This document shows positions 33,568-33,813 of a DNA stretch of 33,813 nt, piece by piece. The DNA lies in NCBI GenBank assembly GCA_036401395.1, contig DASWUZ010000393.1, positions 1-33,813 on the forward strand. The letters run 5' to 3'. The position numbers and the translations under genes were made by a program. The first letter of the stretch is position 1; each line of letters begins with the position of its first letter. The notes beneath the pieces were generated by a model. The model worked only from the letters and a program-made list of their open reading frames with translations. It was not told the origin of the DNA and ran no database searches. Source of the DNA: DASWUZ01 sp036401395. Lineage in GTDB: Bacteria > Acidobacteriota > Terriglobia > Terriglobales > Acidobacteriaceae.

Positions 33568-33813
33568 CTAATACCAATGCCGCACTAGCTGAAGCACAAG
33601 TAAAGCATACAAGCCGGCAGCCACGTCATCGAGCATGATGCCCCAGCCGCCCGAAAGATCTTCGAGCTGGCGCGCTGGCGGCGGTTTTGTGATGTCGAAG
33701 AGGCGAAAGAGGGCGAGCGCCAGCAGCGGGTGGACCCAGTCAGCAGGGCAGGCGATAAGCGCGATCCACTGGCCGACAACTTCATCAAGGACCACGTGCT
33801 GCGGGTCTTCTGT
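33568..33813 (-). CDS. pgpA: Phosphatidylglycerophosphatase A, C-terminal part
   Basis: The frame is open to the window edge. It reads TEDPQHVVLDEVVGQWIALI, then FRLFDITKPPPARQLEDLSG and GWGIMLDDVAAGLYALLVL, the conserved C-terminal half of PgpA, including the DE and DD acidic pairs. PgpA dephosphorylates phosphatidylglycerophosphate to phosphatidylglycerol in the inner membrane. The N-terminus lies outside the window. The 104-base gap to the NHL gene shows no clear signal. Confidence 0.93.
   Translation of the reverse strand, partial: TEDPQHVVLDEVVGQWIALIACPADWVHPLLALALFRLFDITKPPPARQLEDLSGGWGIMLDDVAAGLYALLVLQLVRHWY

Overview
The window is a gene-dense, GC-rich stretch of a diderm bacterial chromosome. 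A hopanoid operon (squalene-hopene cyclase, HpnH, HpnA, HpnG) headed by ispH, a futalosine-pathway MqnA, an outer-membrane porin and several small proteins of a type I associate with soil Acidobacteria make an acidobacterial (Terriglobia-like) source most likely. This placement is inferred from gene content and protein flavour, not from a marker gene. I see no rRNA, tRNA, CRISPR array, insertion sequence or prophage block.

Region 1 (1-8.85 kb, all minus strand): an ArsR regulator and SRPBCC protein pair (the latter cut by the window edge), preceded by a tight hopanoid operon read right to left: ispH, shc, hpnH, an uncharacterised protein, a small membrane protein, hpnA, hpnG and a zinc-dependent dehydrogenase. 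Several of these genes overlap by 4-8 bases. The order follows the chemistry: isoprenoid precursor, squalene cyclisation, addition of adenosine to the hopane, removal of adenine, and possibly a final reduction.

Region 2 (9.0-13.7 kb): mqnA and a DedA-like membrane protein (plus strand), then an amidase, fabH and a frameshifted multi-pass membrane protein (minus strand).

Region 3 (13.7-16.4 kb): a gene-poor gap carrying an exact match to the chromosomal parS (ParB-binding) consensus, then a secreted YtcJ-like amidohydrolase and another gene-free stretch with direct repeats ahead of a response-regulator gene.

Region 4 (16.4-27.55 kb, all plus strand): the most unusual part. A first operon encodes an OmpR-type response regulator, a sensor kinase, a coiled-coil porin, a periplasmic cupredoxin with a full type-1 copper ligand set, and a MerR-type regulator. 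A MerR-style promoter follows, then a seven-gene run: a membrane-anchored protein, a four-helix membrane protein with two histidine pairs suited to b-haem, a small exported protein, and a MacA-like adaptor, MacB-like ATPase and two different MacB/FtsX-type permeases. I read this as one envelope module that senses a metal or redox stress and exports something; the substrate is unknown.

Region 5 (27.67-33.8 kb, mostly minus strand): gpsA and plsY (glycerolipid synthesis), the decayed remains of a ParD/ParE toxin-antitoxin pair, a secreted alpha/beta hydrolase, cinA, an IPT/TIG-NHL beta-propeller protein and the C-terminal part of pgpA.
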